DNA of 64,000 bases from Bauldia sp963759235 (GCA_963759235.1 CAVWYO010000010.1:124001-188000); one strand, 5' to 3'. Counted from the first letter of the stretch, positions 37,704 to 46,920 are shown. The notes: generated by a model from the letters alone, not told the origin. Numbers and translations: made by a program.

Positions 37704-37868
37704 TCAGCTCAGCAGCGGGCTGAAATGGGCGCCGAGATAGTACGGCCAGACGATGATTGCCCATACGCCCCGCCAGAAGCTCAGGTTGAGGTAACCGAGG
37801 GTGAAAAGCCAGCCGCCGACCCAGGCCAATCCGATTGAACTGTGCTGCTCGATCTTGATTTGTTCCAT
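37704..37868 (-). CDS. 54-aa membrane protein inside the glc operon
   Basis: ATG 37868 is preceded by GGAGGGCGAC. The protein starts MEQIKIEQHSSIGLAWVGGW and then is largely hydrophobic and aromatic to the end (LFTLGYLNLSFWRGVWAIIV, WPYYLGAHFSPLLS), one or two membrane helices rich in Trp. It is the second gene of the glcD-glcF operon: 61 bp after glcD and 33 bp before glcE. No family recognised. A role anchoring the soluble flavin/iron-sulfur glycolate oxidase to the membrane, or assisting glycolate transport, is only a suggestion from position. Confidence 0.8.
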   Translation of the reverse strand: MEQIKIEQHSSIGLAWVGGWLFTLGYLNLSFWRGVWAIIVWPYYLGAHFSPLLS

Positions 37869-37929
37869 GTCGCCCTCCGTAAGCGTCGCCGCGCGTCATG
37901 CCATTGATCAGGCTCAAAGAGCGCATCCG

Positions 37930-39372
37930 CTATGCGGCGGCGACCGGACGGCCCGCAAGCGGAAATACCTTGGCCGGGTTGAGCCGCCAATCCGGATCGA
38001 AGACGCTCTTCACCCGCATCTGCTGGGCGAGGTCGGTCGCGGAGAACTGGAAGCCCATCAGTTCGCGTTTCTCGATGCCGACGCCGTGCTCGCCGGTCAG
38101 GCAGCCTCCAACCTCCACGCATAGCTTGAGGATGTCGGCACCGGCCTGCTCGGCCTTGGCGAGTTCGTCGGGGTCATTCATGTTGTAGAGGATCAGCGGG
38201 TGGAGATTGCCGTCGCCGGCGTGGAAAATGTTGGCGACCGCCAGCCCATGGCCCGAGCAGATCTCCGACACGCGGCGAAGCACGTCCGGCAGCCTGCCGG
38301 TCGGGATGACGCCGTCCATGCACATATAATCGGAAATCCGGCCCATTGCGCCGAACGCCGATTTCCGGCCCTTCCAGATCGCCGCGCTTTCGGTCTCCGA
38401 TTTCGACACGCGGATCGTCGTCGGCTTGAACGTCCCGGCGATCGCCGTGATCCGTCCGATCAGATCGGCGACCTCCATCTCGGACCCCTCGACCTCGACG
38501 ATCAGCATCGCCTCCACATCGAGCGGGTAGCCGGCATGGGCGAAAGCCTCGCAGACCTTGATCGCCGGCCGGTCCATATACTCGATCGCAACCGGCACGA
38601 TGCCGGAGCCGATGATCGCGGCGACGCAGCCGCCGGCCGCCTCGGCGCTGTCGAAGCCCATCAGCATGGGCCGCGCCCCTTCCGCCGCGCGAAGAATGCG
38701 CACGGTCGCCTCGGTCACGACGCCGAGCTGGCCCTCGGAACCGACGATCAGGCCGAGATGGTCGTAGCCGGCCGCGTCGAGATGGCTGCCGCCCACTTCG
38801 ATGACGGTGCCGTCCATCAGCACCATCTTGACGCCGAGGACGTTGTTGGTGGTGACGCCGTATTTCAGGCAATGGGCGCCGCCCGAATTCATCGCGATAT
38901 TGCCGCCGATCGTGCAGGCAAGCTGGCTGGACGGGTCGGGCGCGTAGAAATAACCGCGCCCCGACACGGCGTTGGTGATGTTGATGTTGGTAACGCCGGT
39001 CTCAACCCTTGCCACGCGGTTGGCATAGTCGATGTCGAGGATCCGGTTCATCCGCGCGAGGCCGACGACAACGGCGTCCGGCGACGGCAGCGCCCCGCCG
39101 GACAGCGAGGTGCCGGCGCCGCGCGCGACCACCTTGGCGCCGGTGTCGTTGAGGAAGGCGAGGACCTTGGAGACCTCCTCGGTCGAGCCGGGCAGCACCA
39201 CCGCGAGGGGCACACCGCGATAGGCGGTCAGCGCGTCGGCTTCGTAGGCGCGGCGCTCATCCTCCGCCGATATCACATGCGCCTCGCCGAGAATCGCCCG
39301 CAAACCGGCGACGATCTCATCGCGGCGGGAAAGCACCGCCGGGTCGACCGGCGGCATGGGAATGGCTGTCAT
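37930..39372 (-). CDS. glcD: Glycolate oxidase subunit GlcD (FAD-linked oxidase)
   Basis: 480 aa. FAD_binding_4 domain (VVLPGSTEEVSKVLAFLNDT, VVARGAGTSLSGGALPSPDA, DPSSQLACTIGGNIAMNSGG, GLIVGSEGQLGVVTEATVRI) and the FAD-oxidase C-terminal domain with NIFHAGDGNLHPLILYNMND and GGCLTGEHGVGIEKRELM, where the His residues serve catalysis. Catalytic subunit for glycolate (and often D-lactate) oxidation. ATG 39372 follows GAGGGAG. First gene of the minus-strand operon, divergent from lutA with a 149-bp shared control region. Confidence 0.95.
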   Translation of the reverse strand: MTAIPMPPVDPAVLSRRDEIVAGLRAILGEAHVISAEDERRAYEADALTAYRGVPLAVVLPGSTEEVSKVLAFLNDTGAKVVARGAGTSLSGGALPSPDAVVVGLARMNRILDIDYANRVARVETGVTNINITNAVSGRGYFYAPDPSSQLACTIGGNIAMNSGGAHCLKYGVTTNNVLGVKMVLMDGTVIEVGGSHLDAAGYDHLGLIVGSEGQLGVVTEATVRILRAAEGARPMLMGFDSAEAAGGCVAAIIGSGIVPVAIEYMDRPAIKVCEAFAHAGYPLDVEAMLIVEVEGSEMEVADLIGRITAIAGTFKPTTIRVSKSETESAAIWKGRKSAFGAMGRISDYMCMDGVIPTGRLPDVLRRVSEICSGHGLAVANIFHAGDGNLHPLILYNMNDPDELAKAEQAGADILKLCVEVGGCLTGEHGVGIEKRELMGFQFSATDLAQQMRVKSVFDPDWRLNPAKVFPLAGRPVAAA

Positions 39373-39521
39373 CGGCGCATTCGCTCCCTCTTCGCTGCTA
39401 TGATATCCGATTGTCGCCGTGTCGCCACCTGACTGAGGCCGCGGCCCATATTGATCATTGCGCGCCGCCCCTGCTATCGACGGGTCCTGCAGACGACGCA
39501 AAATCCGGAAAGCGACAGCGA

Positions 39522-40301
39522 ATGGCGGAAGAGAAGGAACGGCGGCCGAAGGTAGGGCTGTTCGTCACCTGTCTGGTCGACCTGTTCCGCCCCACCGTCG
39601 GCTTTGCCGCGGTGAAGCTCATCGAGGCCGCAGGCTGCGACGTCGAGGTGCCGGCAACCCAGACCTGCTGCGGCCAGCCGGCCTACAATTCGGGCGACCG
39701 CAACGACACCCGCGCCATCGCCCGAAAGGTGATGGCGAGTTTCGAGCCCTACGACTACGTGGTCGCGCCGTCCGGTTCGTGCGCCGGCATGCTCAAGCTG
39801 CACTATCCGAGCCTGTTCAAGGACGATCCGGCGTGGCGGGAGCGCTCGGAGGCCTTCGCCGCAAAGGTGCACGAACTAGTCGGCTTCCTTGCCGACGTTC
39901 GCGGCATGAAGAGCGTCGCCGCGCGGTTTCCCGAAACCGTCACCTATCACGATTCCTGCGCCGGCCTTCGCGAACTCGGGGTTCGCGACCAGCCGCGGCA
40001 GCTCCTGAACTCCGTCGATGGCCTGAAGCTGATCGAGCTGAGAGACGCCAACGTCTGCTGCGGATTCGGCGGTACGTTCTGCGTCAAATATCCGGACATC
40101 TCCAACGCAATCGTCGAAAGGAAGACCGAGGAGGTTGTTGCCTCGGGGGCGCGGACGCTGCTCGCCGGCGATCTCGGCTGCCTGATGAACATGGCGGGCA
40201 AGCTCCAGCGCGAGCACCGATCCGTGTCGGTCCGACATGTGGCCGAGGTTCTCGCCGACATGACCGAGACGCCGCCGATCGGCGAGGCCGGGAAGGCCTG
40301 A
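39522..40301 (+). CDS. lutA: Lactate utilisation protein LutA (Fe-S oxidoreductase)
   Basis: 259 aa. Two CCG (heterodisulfide-reductase D-like) domains: TQTCCGQPAYNSGDRNDTRA and NVCCGFGGTFCVKYPDIS, with HDSCAGLRELGV between. LutABC (LldEFG) oxidises L-lactate to pyruvate through iron-sulfur chemistry. ATG 39522 gives the usual N-terminus (KVGLFVTCLVDLFRPTVGFA). First gene of lutABC; lutB starts three bases after its stop. The divergent glcD operon suggests common control by a 2-hydroxyacid-responsive regulator, which is not in the window. Confidence 0.94.
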   Translation: MAEEKERRPKVGLFVTCLVDLFRPTVGFAAVKLIEAAGCDVEVPATQTCCGQPAYNSGDRNDTRAIARKVMASFEPYDYVVAPSGSCAGMLKLHYPSLFKDDPAWRERSEAFAAKVHELVGFLADVRGMKSVAARFPETVTYHDSCAGLRELGVRDQPRQLLNSVDGLKLIELRDANVCCGFGGTFCVKYPDISNAIVERKTEEVVASGARTLLAGDLGCLMNMAGKLQREHRSVSVRHVAEVLADMTETPPIGEAGKA

Positions 40302-40303
40302 CC

Positions 40304-41725
40304 ATGGAAATCACCTCACCCAGCTTCAAAGAGAACGCCCGCCACGCGCTCGCCGACCCGCATCTGCAACAGGCGCTCGGCCATGTCCGCGCCGGGTTCA
40401 TCGACAAGCGGGCGAAGGCGGTCGCCGCCTTGCCGGAGTTCGATGCGATCGGGGATAACGCGCGCGACATCAAGAATCACACGCTTGCTCATCTCGACCT
40501 CTATCTCGAAGCTTATGAGGAAAAGGTCCGCGCTTCCGGCGGCGAGGTCCACTACGCGGAGACCGCACAAGGCGCCTGCGAGCTCATTCTTTCGATCTGC
40601 AAACGCGTCGGGGCGACGACCGTCACCAAGGGCAAGTCGATGGTCGCCGAGGAGATCGGCCTCAATGAGTATCTCGAGGAGAACGGGGTCGCTCCGATCG
40701 AGACGGATCTCGGCGAATACATCATCCAGCTTCGCCACGAGCCGCCGAGCCACATCATCGCGCCGGCCGTGCATCTCACCCGGGAGCAGATCGAGGCGAG
40801 CTTTCGCGAGTCCCACACGATGCTGCCGGCGGAGCGGGACCTGTCGGAGCCGACCGAGCTTCTCAACGAAGCGCGCTCGGTTCTTCGCCAGCGCTTCCTC
40901 ACCGCCGATGTCGGCATCACCGGGGCCAATTTCCTGGTAGCCGAAACCGGCACGTCGGTGATCGTCACCAATGAGGGCAACGGCGACCTCACGCAGATTC
41001 TCCCCCGCGTCCACATCGTCATCGCGTCGATCGAGAAGATTACGCCGACCCTGAACGACGTCAGCCAGATCATGCGGCTGCTGGCCCGCTCGGCGACCGG
41101 TCAGGATCTCTCGGTGTACACGACCTTCTCCACCGGCCCACGCCGGCCCGAGGACCCGGACGGACCGGAGGAGTATCACGTCGTCATTCTCGACAACGGC
41201 CGCTCCGAGATGCTCGGCTCGGAGTTCCAGGACGCGCTTCGCTGCATCCGCTGCGGGGCATGCATGAACCACTGTCCGGTCTATCAGGCGATCGGCGGGC
41301 ACGCCTATGGCTGGGTCTATCCCGGCCCGATCGGGGCGGTGCTGACGCCCGAATTCATCGGTGTCGACCGCGCCGGCGACCTTCCCAACGCGTCGACCTT
41401 CTGCGGGCGATGCGAGGCGGTCTGCCCGATGCGCATCCCGCTGCCCAACATGATGCGCCACTGGCGCGAGCGGGAGTTCGAGCGCCACCTGTCGCCGGCC
41501 ACGGTGCGCTACGGCATCGGCCTCTGGGCGTTTTTCGCCAAGCGCCCCCGCCTCTACCAGTGGGCGACGCGGCTGGCGATGCGAGTGCTTTCCAATCGCG
41601 CCATCGGCAAGGGCCGCTATTCCTCGCTGCCGCTCGCCGGCGGTTGGACGAAATACCGCGACTTCCCGGCGCCGGAAGGCCGGACCTTCCAGGAACTGTG
41701 GGCCGCAAGACGGAAGACGCGATGA
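40304..41725 (+). CDS. lutB: Lactate utilisation protein LutB (ferredoxin-type iron-sulfur protein)
   Basis: 473 aa. N-terminal LutB domain (GATTVTKGKSMVAEEIGLNE, DVGITGANFLVAETGTSVIV) and a C-terminal pair of 4Fe-4S motifs, CIRCGACMNHCPVY and CGRCEAVCPMRIPLP. Electron-transfer subunit of the lactate oxidation complex. Translation is coupled on both sides: three bases after lutA and an ATGA overlap with lutC. Confidence 0.95.
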   Translation: MEITSPSFKENARHALADPHLQQALGHVRAGFIDKRAKAVAALPEFDAIGDNARDIKNHTLAHLDLYLEAYEEKVRASGGEVHYAETAQGACELILSICKRVGATTVTKGKSMVAEEIGLNEYLEENGVAPIETDLGEYIIQLRHEPPSHIIAPAVHLTREQIEASFRESHTMLPAERDLSEPTELLNEARSVLRQRFLTADVGITGANFLVAETGTSVIVTNEGNGDLTQILPRVHIVIASIEKITPTLNDVSQIMRLLARSATGQDLSVYTTFSTGPRRPEDPDGPEEYHVVILDNGRSEMLGSEFQDALRCIRCGACMNHCPVYQAIGGHAYGWVYPGPIGAVLTPEFIGVDRAGDLPNASTFCGRCEAVCPMRIPLPNMMRHWREREFERHLSPATVRYGIGLWAFFAKRPRLYQWATRLAMRVLSNRAIGKGRYSSLPLAGGWTKYRDFPAPEGRTFQELWAARRKTR

Positions 41726-42390
41726 CCGCGCGCGATACGGTCCTCGCCAAGATCCGCCGCTCGCTCGCCGTTGACGGCGGCGAGGTCGGACGGCGTGCCA
41801 TCGTGATTGCCCGGCTCGAAGGGATGCCGCGCGGGGTCGTCCCGGCGCGCGGCCAATTGCCGGCGGAACAACAGGTCGCCCTGTTCACCAGGATGGCCGA
41901 GAGGGTGGCGGCGAGCGTGGTCCGTGTCGCGGAGCGGGCCGACGTGCCGGGCGCCGTCGCCGACTATCTCCGACAGCACAACCTTCCCGCCGCGATCCGC
42001 ATGGGCGACGATTCGCTGCTTGCCGAACTTCCTTGGCAGGCTACCCAGATCGAGGTGTCGCGGGGTGCCAGCGACGGCAGCGACGCCGTCGGCATGAGCC
42101 AGGCCGCGGCGGGTGTCGCCGAAACGGGGACGCTGGTCCTCACCTCGGGCCGGGACAACCCGACATCCATCAACTTCCTGCCGGAAACCCATATCGTCAT
42201 GCTCCAGGCGGAAGACGTCGTCGGCGACTATGAGAGCGTCTGGGACAAGCTCCGCGAACGCTACGGCAAGGGCAACCTGCCGCGCACGGTCAACATGGTG
42301 ACCGGCCCATCGCGCTCGGGCGACATCGAGCAGACCATCCTTCTCGGCGCCCACGGCCCGCGCCGGCTGCATATCGTCGTGGTGGGGTAG
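41722..42390 (+). CDS. lutC: Lactate utilisation protein LutC
   Basis: 222 aa LUD-domain protein. N-terminal TVLAKIRRSLAVDG helix, then the core VGMSQAAAGVAETGTLVLTS and NPTSINFLPETHIVMLQAED, ending GPSRSGDIEQTILLGAHGPR. Third component of the lactate oxidase complex; the domain alone has no cofactor motif. The start overlaps the lutB stop (ATGA). Six bases after its stop is the end of a convergent ABC permease gene. Confidence 0.94.
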   Translation: MTARDTVLAKIRRSLAVDGGEVGRRAIVIARLEGMPRGVVPARGQLPAEQQVALFTRMAERVAASVVRVAERADVPGAVADYLRQHNLPAAIRMGDDSLLAELPWQATQIEVSRGASDGSDAVGMSQAAAGVAETGTLVLTSGRDNPTSINFLPETHIVMLQAEDVVGDYESVWDKLRERYGKGNLPRTVNMVTGPSRSGDIEQTILLGAHGPRRLHIVVVG

Positions 42391-42396
42391 CCGGAT

Positions 42397-43233
42397 TCAG
42401 GACTGCGTCTGCCCCCTCGCCTTCAGCCGCCGCTCCAGCCCGCGGACGAGCAGCGACAGGCCGATGGTCATCACCAGATAGAGATAAGCAACGACGTTGT
42501 AGGTCTCGAAGAAGCGGAAGGTCGAGGCGGAATAGACCTTGCCGAGTTGGGTGATGTCCTGGACGCCGAGCGCCGAGACGAGCGCCGAATCCTTGATCAT
42601 GGCGACGAAATCATTGCCGAGCGGCGGCAGCACCGTGCGCACCGCCTGCGGCAGAACGACGAAGCGCATCACCAGCCGGCCCTTCAGTCCGAGCGATTCG
42701 GCAGCCTCGATCTGGCCGCGCGGTACCGCCTCGATGCCGGCGCGAAAAATCTCGGCGATGAATGCCGAGTAGCTGATCATCAGCGCGAAGATCGCCCGCC
42801 AGGTCATGTCGAAGTCGCGGACGCTCATCGCCGGCAACCAGCCCGTTTCGATCGCCGCAGCGAACAGTCGGTTCCATAGCGCCACGATCTGAGGGGCGCC
42901 GACGAAGGCGACATAGAAGAGAAGCACCAGGACCGGAATGCCGCGGACGATCTCGACATAGAACGTGGCGACCTCGCGCAGCACGCGGCGGCGGGACAGC
43001 CGGCCGAGAGCGACCGCGAGACCGAGGGCAGTCGCCAGCGCAAAGGCGACGAACGACACCCAGAGCGTCGTGACGATGCCCCGCCGCAGCGCCCAGAAGA
43101 TGGTCGCGTAGTTGCCGTCGGTGGCGATCAGCCAGGCGAAGAGAACGCCGAGCAGGATGATCGCCAGCAGCCAGTAGGGAATCTCGGGACCGATCGTCCC
43201 CGGACGCTTGGCTGGATCGGCGTGCTCGGCCAC
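42397..43233 (-). CDS. Polar amino-acid ABC transporter permease
   Basis: 278 aa with about six membrane helices and the HisM/GlnP-family permease core: GIVTTLWVSFVAFALATALG, YVEIVRGIPVLVLLFYVAF and the EAA loop EAAESLGLKGRLVMRFVVLP. Imports glutamine-, glutamate- or arginine-type amino acids together with a binding protein and ATPase. Start is GTG 43233. The binding-protein gene is 39 bp upstream, same strand. No ATPase and no second permease follow, since the next gene is lutC on the other strand. Confidence 0.93.
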   Translation of the reverse strand: MAEHADPAKRPGTIGPEIPYWLLAIILLGVLFAWLIATDGNYATIFWALRRGIVTTLWVSFVAFALATALGLAVALGRLSRRRVLREVATFYVEIVRGIPVLVLLFYVAFVGAPQIVALWNRLFAAAIETGWLPAMSVRDFDMTWRAIFALMISYSAFIAEIFRAGIEAVPRGQIEAAESLGLKGRLVMRFVVLPQAVRTVLPPLGNDFVAMIKDSALVSALGVQDITQLGKVYSASTFRFFETYNVVAYLYLVMTIGLSLLVRGLERRLKARGQTQS

Positions 43234-43272
43234 TCCCCCTATCCTGGGCGGAGAGCCCGGCCGCCTACGGTG

Positions 43273-44064
43273 TCATTGGGCGTTTTCATATTCGAAGAAC
43301 CACTTGCGGTTCAGCGCTTCGATCGTCCCGTCGTCCTGCATCGACTTCAGTGCCGCATTGACCGGCGCGACCAGATCGGAGCCGGGCGTGAAAATGAAGC
43401 CGAACTGCTCGGTGCCGAGCGGCTTGCCGACGATCTTGAACGAATTGGGCGAGGCGCCCATGTAGCCGGCCGCGCTGGTCTTGTCCATCAGCACCAGATC
43501 GACGTCGCCCGATTTGAGCGCCTGGACCGAGGCGCCGAAGGTGTCGAACAGCTTGATGCGCGGATTGCCTTCGTCGCCGTCGAGGACGTTGTAGACGGCC
43601 GTGTAGAAATTGGTGGTCCCGGCCTGGGCGCCGACGAGGAGATCCTGGTCGGCGGCGAACGAGGCGGCGTCGGTGAAGCGGTTCTCGTCGGCGCGCACCA
43701 GCATGTACTGTTCCGACACCATGTAGGGGTCGGAGAAATCGACCTGGGTCTTGCGGTCGTCAGTGATGGTGATGCCGTCCATGCCGATATCGAACTGACC
43801 TTCGCGGACCGCCTGGATCATGGTGTCCCAACTGGAGACGTTCCAGTCGACCTTCATGTCGAGGCGCTTGGCGATCTCGTTGACCGCGTCGTACTCCCAG
43901 CCGATGCCCTGGCCGGTCTTCGGATCGGCGAAGTTGAGGGGCGTGTAGGCGTTCTCGGTGACGGCTTGGACGACCCGCCCTTTGAGATCCGGCAATTCGG
44001 CGGCGGCGGCGGACCCCGCGGCGATGACGGCGAGGGCAAGGACGATCGTGCGCAGCATGGTCAT
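43273..44064 (-). CDS. Periplasmic amino-acid-binding protein of an ABC transporter (SBP_bac_3)
   Basis: 263 aa with a signal peptide (MLRTIVLALAVIAAGSAAAA). SBP_bac_3 fold: NAYTPLNFADPKTGQGIGWE, DWNVSSWDTMIQAVREGQFD, IGMDGITITDDRKTQVDFSD (the family signature) and DVDLVLMDKTSAAGYM. Binds a polar amino acid in the periplasm for the permease encoded just downstream. The upstream region is the repeat array, so its promoter lies within about 44065-44210. Confidence 0.94.
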   Translation of the reverse strand: MTMLRTIVLALAVIAAGSAAAAELPDLKGRVVQAVTENAYTPLNFADPKTGQGIGWEYDAVNEIAKRLDMKVDWNVSSWDTMIQAVREGQFDIGMDGITITDDRKTQVDFSDPYMVSEQYMLVRADENRFTDAASFAADQDLLVGAQAGTTNFYTAVYNVLDGDEGNPRIKLFDTFGASVQALKSGDVDLVLMDKTSAAGYMGASPNSFKIVGKPLGTEQFGFIFTPGSDLVAPVNAALKSMQDDGTIEALNRKWFFEYENAQ

Positions 44065-44222
44065 TGCAAAACCTCCGGTCGCGACTGGCGCCCAACTCTA
44101 GCCGGACCGGCGGCGATTGACGATGGGCAAGACGCGGGCGACGGGCGGCGCCCCATAGACGGAGTGGAGCCGGTAGCGCGGGTCCGCCGTCAAACATCAG
44201 GCCTGCCCCCATCGTTGCCGGG

Positions 44223-44880
44223 CGTTCGCCAGAAACACGACCCGTCATGCCCGTGACAGAGCACCCTCCATTGTTGTCAGCCTCGCGTCCGTCACCCGGC
44301 GAAAGCCGGGGTCCATTGACGTGTCCGCCGGTCCGACGCTGCCGGAGCCGATGGAAACGTCGGCGCAATGGATTCCGGCTTTCGCCGGAATGACGCGGGT
44401 GGGACCGCTCAAGGAAAACTCCATCGCTGCCGCGCGTTCGCCAGAAATACGACCCGTCATGCCCGTGACAGAGCACGCTCTATCGTTGTCAGCCTCGCGT
44501 CCGTCACCCCGGCGAAAGCCGGGGTCCATTGACGTGTCCATCGGCGCTGCCGCGGCCGATGGAAACGTCGTCACAATGGATTCCGGCTTTCGCCGGAATG
44601 ACGCGGGTGGGACCGCTCAAGGAAAACTCCATCGCTGCCGGGCGTTCGCCAGAAACACAGCGTGTCATGCCCGTGACAGAGCACGCTCCATCGGTGTCGG
44701 CCCCGCGTCCGTCACCCCGGCGAAAGCCGGGGTCCATTGACGTGTCTGCCGGTCCGCCGCTGCTGGAGCCGATGGAAACGTCGGCACAATGGATTCCGGC
44801 TTTCGCCGGAATGACGCGGGTGGGGTCGTTTCAGGGCAAGACTCCCTCGTTGTCGTGCTGCATGCCCTAAACACGACCTG
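44223..44880. repeat. Tandem ~210-bp repeat: three copies and part of a fourth
   Basis: Copies begin at CGTTCGCCAGAAA, 44223, 44435 and 44643 (periods 212 and 208), with a partial copy ending near 44880. Each contains two outward-facing REP-like hairpins: CCCCGGC-GAAA-GCCGGGG (for example 44507-44524) and ATTCCGGC-TTTC-GCCGGAAT (for example 44372-44391), with flanks GTCCATTGACGTG and CAATGGATTCC. Copies differ by scattered substitutions. The region 44065-45792 has no gene; frames that open here are read-throughs of the repeats. Confidence 0.9.
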
Positions 44881-45403
44881 TCATGCCCGCTGAGGCGGGC
44901 ATCCAGGAAGCACCGGCGCGGGTGGTTCTGCACCGACGGCGATTACTGGGTCCCCTTCCCTCGCGCCGGAGCCTGCCCTCGGGCGGGCCTTCGGCCCGAC
45001 CCGGGGGGCGCTCGCCGGGGATGACAGGAGGAGGTGAGCCGCTCCGCGCGATCCGTTCAGTGCACACGCCTCCGTTGCCGCGCCCGCGAACGAGCCGGGT
45101 GATGATGTTCCTGTCCCGCGTCCCTGTTTCTGTTGCCCTCGCCTCGCGAGGGGATGGCGGGCGCCTTGGGAAACGCCTGCGCGCCTCCGGGGTGAGCCGA
45201 AGGCAGATTTGGGCGCCTCCCAGGCGCCCGCCGCGGTGGCTTTCGGCCTTCCGGTCCGCTCCGGGGGCACACGGGGCTTTCCCACCTTTCAGGGAGCACC
45301 CATGCCAAGGCCGGCGACCTCCGGCCTTGGTGAGCAGGCGGCGCCGTTACCGGCCACTCGCCGTCCTTCGAGGCCCGTCCTTGATCCCGGCTTTCGCCGG
45401 GAC
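44881..45403. repeat. Further unrelated hairpins in the gene-free region
   Basis: TGCCCGC-TGAG-GCGGGCA at 44884-44901, GGGCGCCT/AGGCGCCC at 45211-45229, CCAAGGCCGG-CGACCT-CCGGCCTTGG at 45305-45330 and TCCCGGC-TTTC-GCCGGGA at 45385-45402 (the last close to the hairpins of the tandem array). These look like several families of intergenic palindromic elements accumulated between the ABC transporter and the desaturase. From 45404 to 45792 I see nothing I can name. Confidence 0.7.
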
Positions 45404-45792
45404 TGCATCCGCTAAACATCCGCCCCCGGGTCTATCAGGGACGGGATCCGGCGGAGGACCACGCTCACGCACCCGTTGCCGCGCCATTTGCTGGCGTACG
45501 GCGCCGGCTTTCACCGGCGGGCGGGTTTCCGAGCCTCCCGGCGGGGCATGCGAAACCGCCGCCAGGACACCGCACCCCGCTCCGCCAACAGGTCGCCACC
45601 GGTAGGCGCCCCTCAGTGAGCGAGGATGGCGAGGAGTATGCGGCCGGTTCGACCGAGTGGGCACAACATTTTTGTTAGGCCCGTTGGCTTGCGATGGGGC
45701 GACATCGCGCGACTTTGCGCCGGCGGAGCCACGGCGCCGGTGCGCACCGACGAACGACGTGGTCGGCGCGAAGCCATGCTCGGGAAAGGAAG

Positions 45793-46839
45793 TCAGCGCG
45801 ACGAGGCTGCTTCCGGCGCCTGCAAGCGCTTCCTGTGGCGCCGCATTTCGCGGAAGGAAACAAGCCGGCGGCGACCGTCGTCCCATAGCGCGAGCCGGAC
45901 ACAGGCGAGGCTCTGCCAAAGCGTGAGACGGCCGAGATCGCGGAGCTCCGGATGATTGCGAAGCACTTCCGGCAGTCGATAGAAGGGAATCCGGCTCGCC
46001 AGGTGATGGACGTGGTGCACGCCGATATTGGCGCTGAACCAGCGGAGCACCCCGGGGAGATCGTAGTGCGAGCTGCCGTGCAACGCGGCCTCCGCGTGGC
46101 TCCACTCATTGACCGGCGCCCAGTGCGTGGTCTCGAACTGGTGCTGGACGAAAAACAGCCAGACGCCGATCGTCGCGGCAAGCAGGACGATCGGCAGCTG
46201 CACCATCAGGAAAGGCCCGATACCGACAAGCCATGTCAGGCCCGCCGCCAGCACGAGGATGCCGAGATTGGTCGCCATCGTGCTGATCCACGGACGCCAG
46301 CCGGCGCGCATCAGCCCGATCGGCAGCCTCTGCTCCAACAGGAAGATATAAGTCGGGCCGACGCCGAACAGCACCGCCGGATGACGGCTGAGCCAGTAGC
46401 CAAAGCGCCCCCAGCGTCCGCGCGCCAAGTATTCCTCAACCGTCAGCGTAGCGACGTCGCCGATACCGCGGCCGTCGAGATTGCCCGACGTGGCATGATG
46501 GGTCGCGTGGCGCCGCCGCCAATAGTCGTAGGGGGTCAATGTGAAGACGCCGAGCGCCCGGCCGACCCAGTCGTTGGCGACCCGACGGCGGAAGAATGCG
46601 TCATGACCGCAGTCGTGCTGGATCATGAACAGGCGCACCAGAAAACCCGCGGCAGGCACCGCGAGCAGCAAGGCCAGCCAGAAACCGACATAGGTGAGCG
46701 ACGCCCACATCGCCGCCCAGAGCAGAACCAAGGGGATTGTCGTGACGGCGATCTCGGTGATGCTGCGGGCGACGTCCGGGTCGCGATAGTCGAGAAGCGC
46801 CTTCGTCAGATGGTGTGCGTCGATAGGCGGTCCGCTCAC
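45793..46839 (-). CDS. Membrane fatty acid desaturase
   Basis: 348 aa with four to six membrane segments. The three histidine boxes of the di-iron site are present: MIQHDCGHDAFF, RRRHATHHATSG and NIGVHHVHHLASRIP; an extra QHQFETTHW lies before the third. Similar bacterial proteins (DesA-like) introduce double bonds at delta-9 or delta-12 of membrane lipids using oxygen and reduced ferredoxin. Start GTG 46839 with GGGAG upstream. The specific regioselectivity cannot be read. Its 3' side is the repeat-rich gene-free region. Confidence 0.92.
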   Translation of the reverse strand: MSGPPIDAHHLTKALLDYRDPDVARSITEIAVTTIPLVLLWAAMWASLTYVGFWLALLLAVPAAGFLVRLFMIQHDCGHDAFFRRRVANDWVGRALGVFTLTPYDYWRRRHATHHATSGNLDGRGIGDVATLTVEEYLARGRWGRFGYWLSRHPAVLFGVGPTYIFLLEQRLPIGLMRAGWRPWISTMATNLGILVLAAGLTWLVGIGPFLMVQLPIVLLAATIGVWLFFVQHQFETTHWAPVNEWSHAEAALHGSSHYDLPGVLRWFSANIGVHHVHHLASRIPFYRLPEVLRNHPELRDLGRLTLWQSLACVRLALWDDGRRRLVSFREMRRHRKRLQAPEAASSR

Positions 46840-46920
46840 GCTCCCACTCCCTCTATGAACGGCTGACGGCCCAAAGTCCCGCCGGGCAAACGGCCGCTCT
46901 TTGCGCCGCCCGCCTTGATG

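Noticed and set aside
44223..44880. Regularly spaced repeats considered as a CRISPR array
   Set aside because: Period of about 210 bp with the whole unit repeated, no unique spacers of 30-40 bp, no cas genes.
44883..45605. A 240-codon open frame (starting MPAEAGIQ) in the gene-free region
   Set aside because: It is the usual read-through of REP hairpins in GC-rich genomes: low-complexity Arg/Pro/Gly, hairpins inside, no ribosome binding site.
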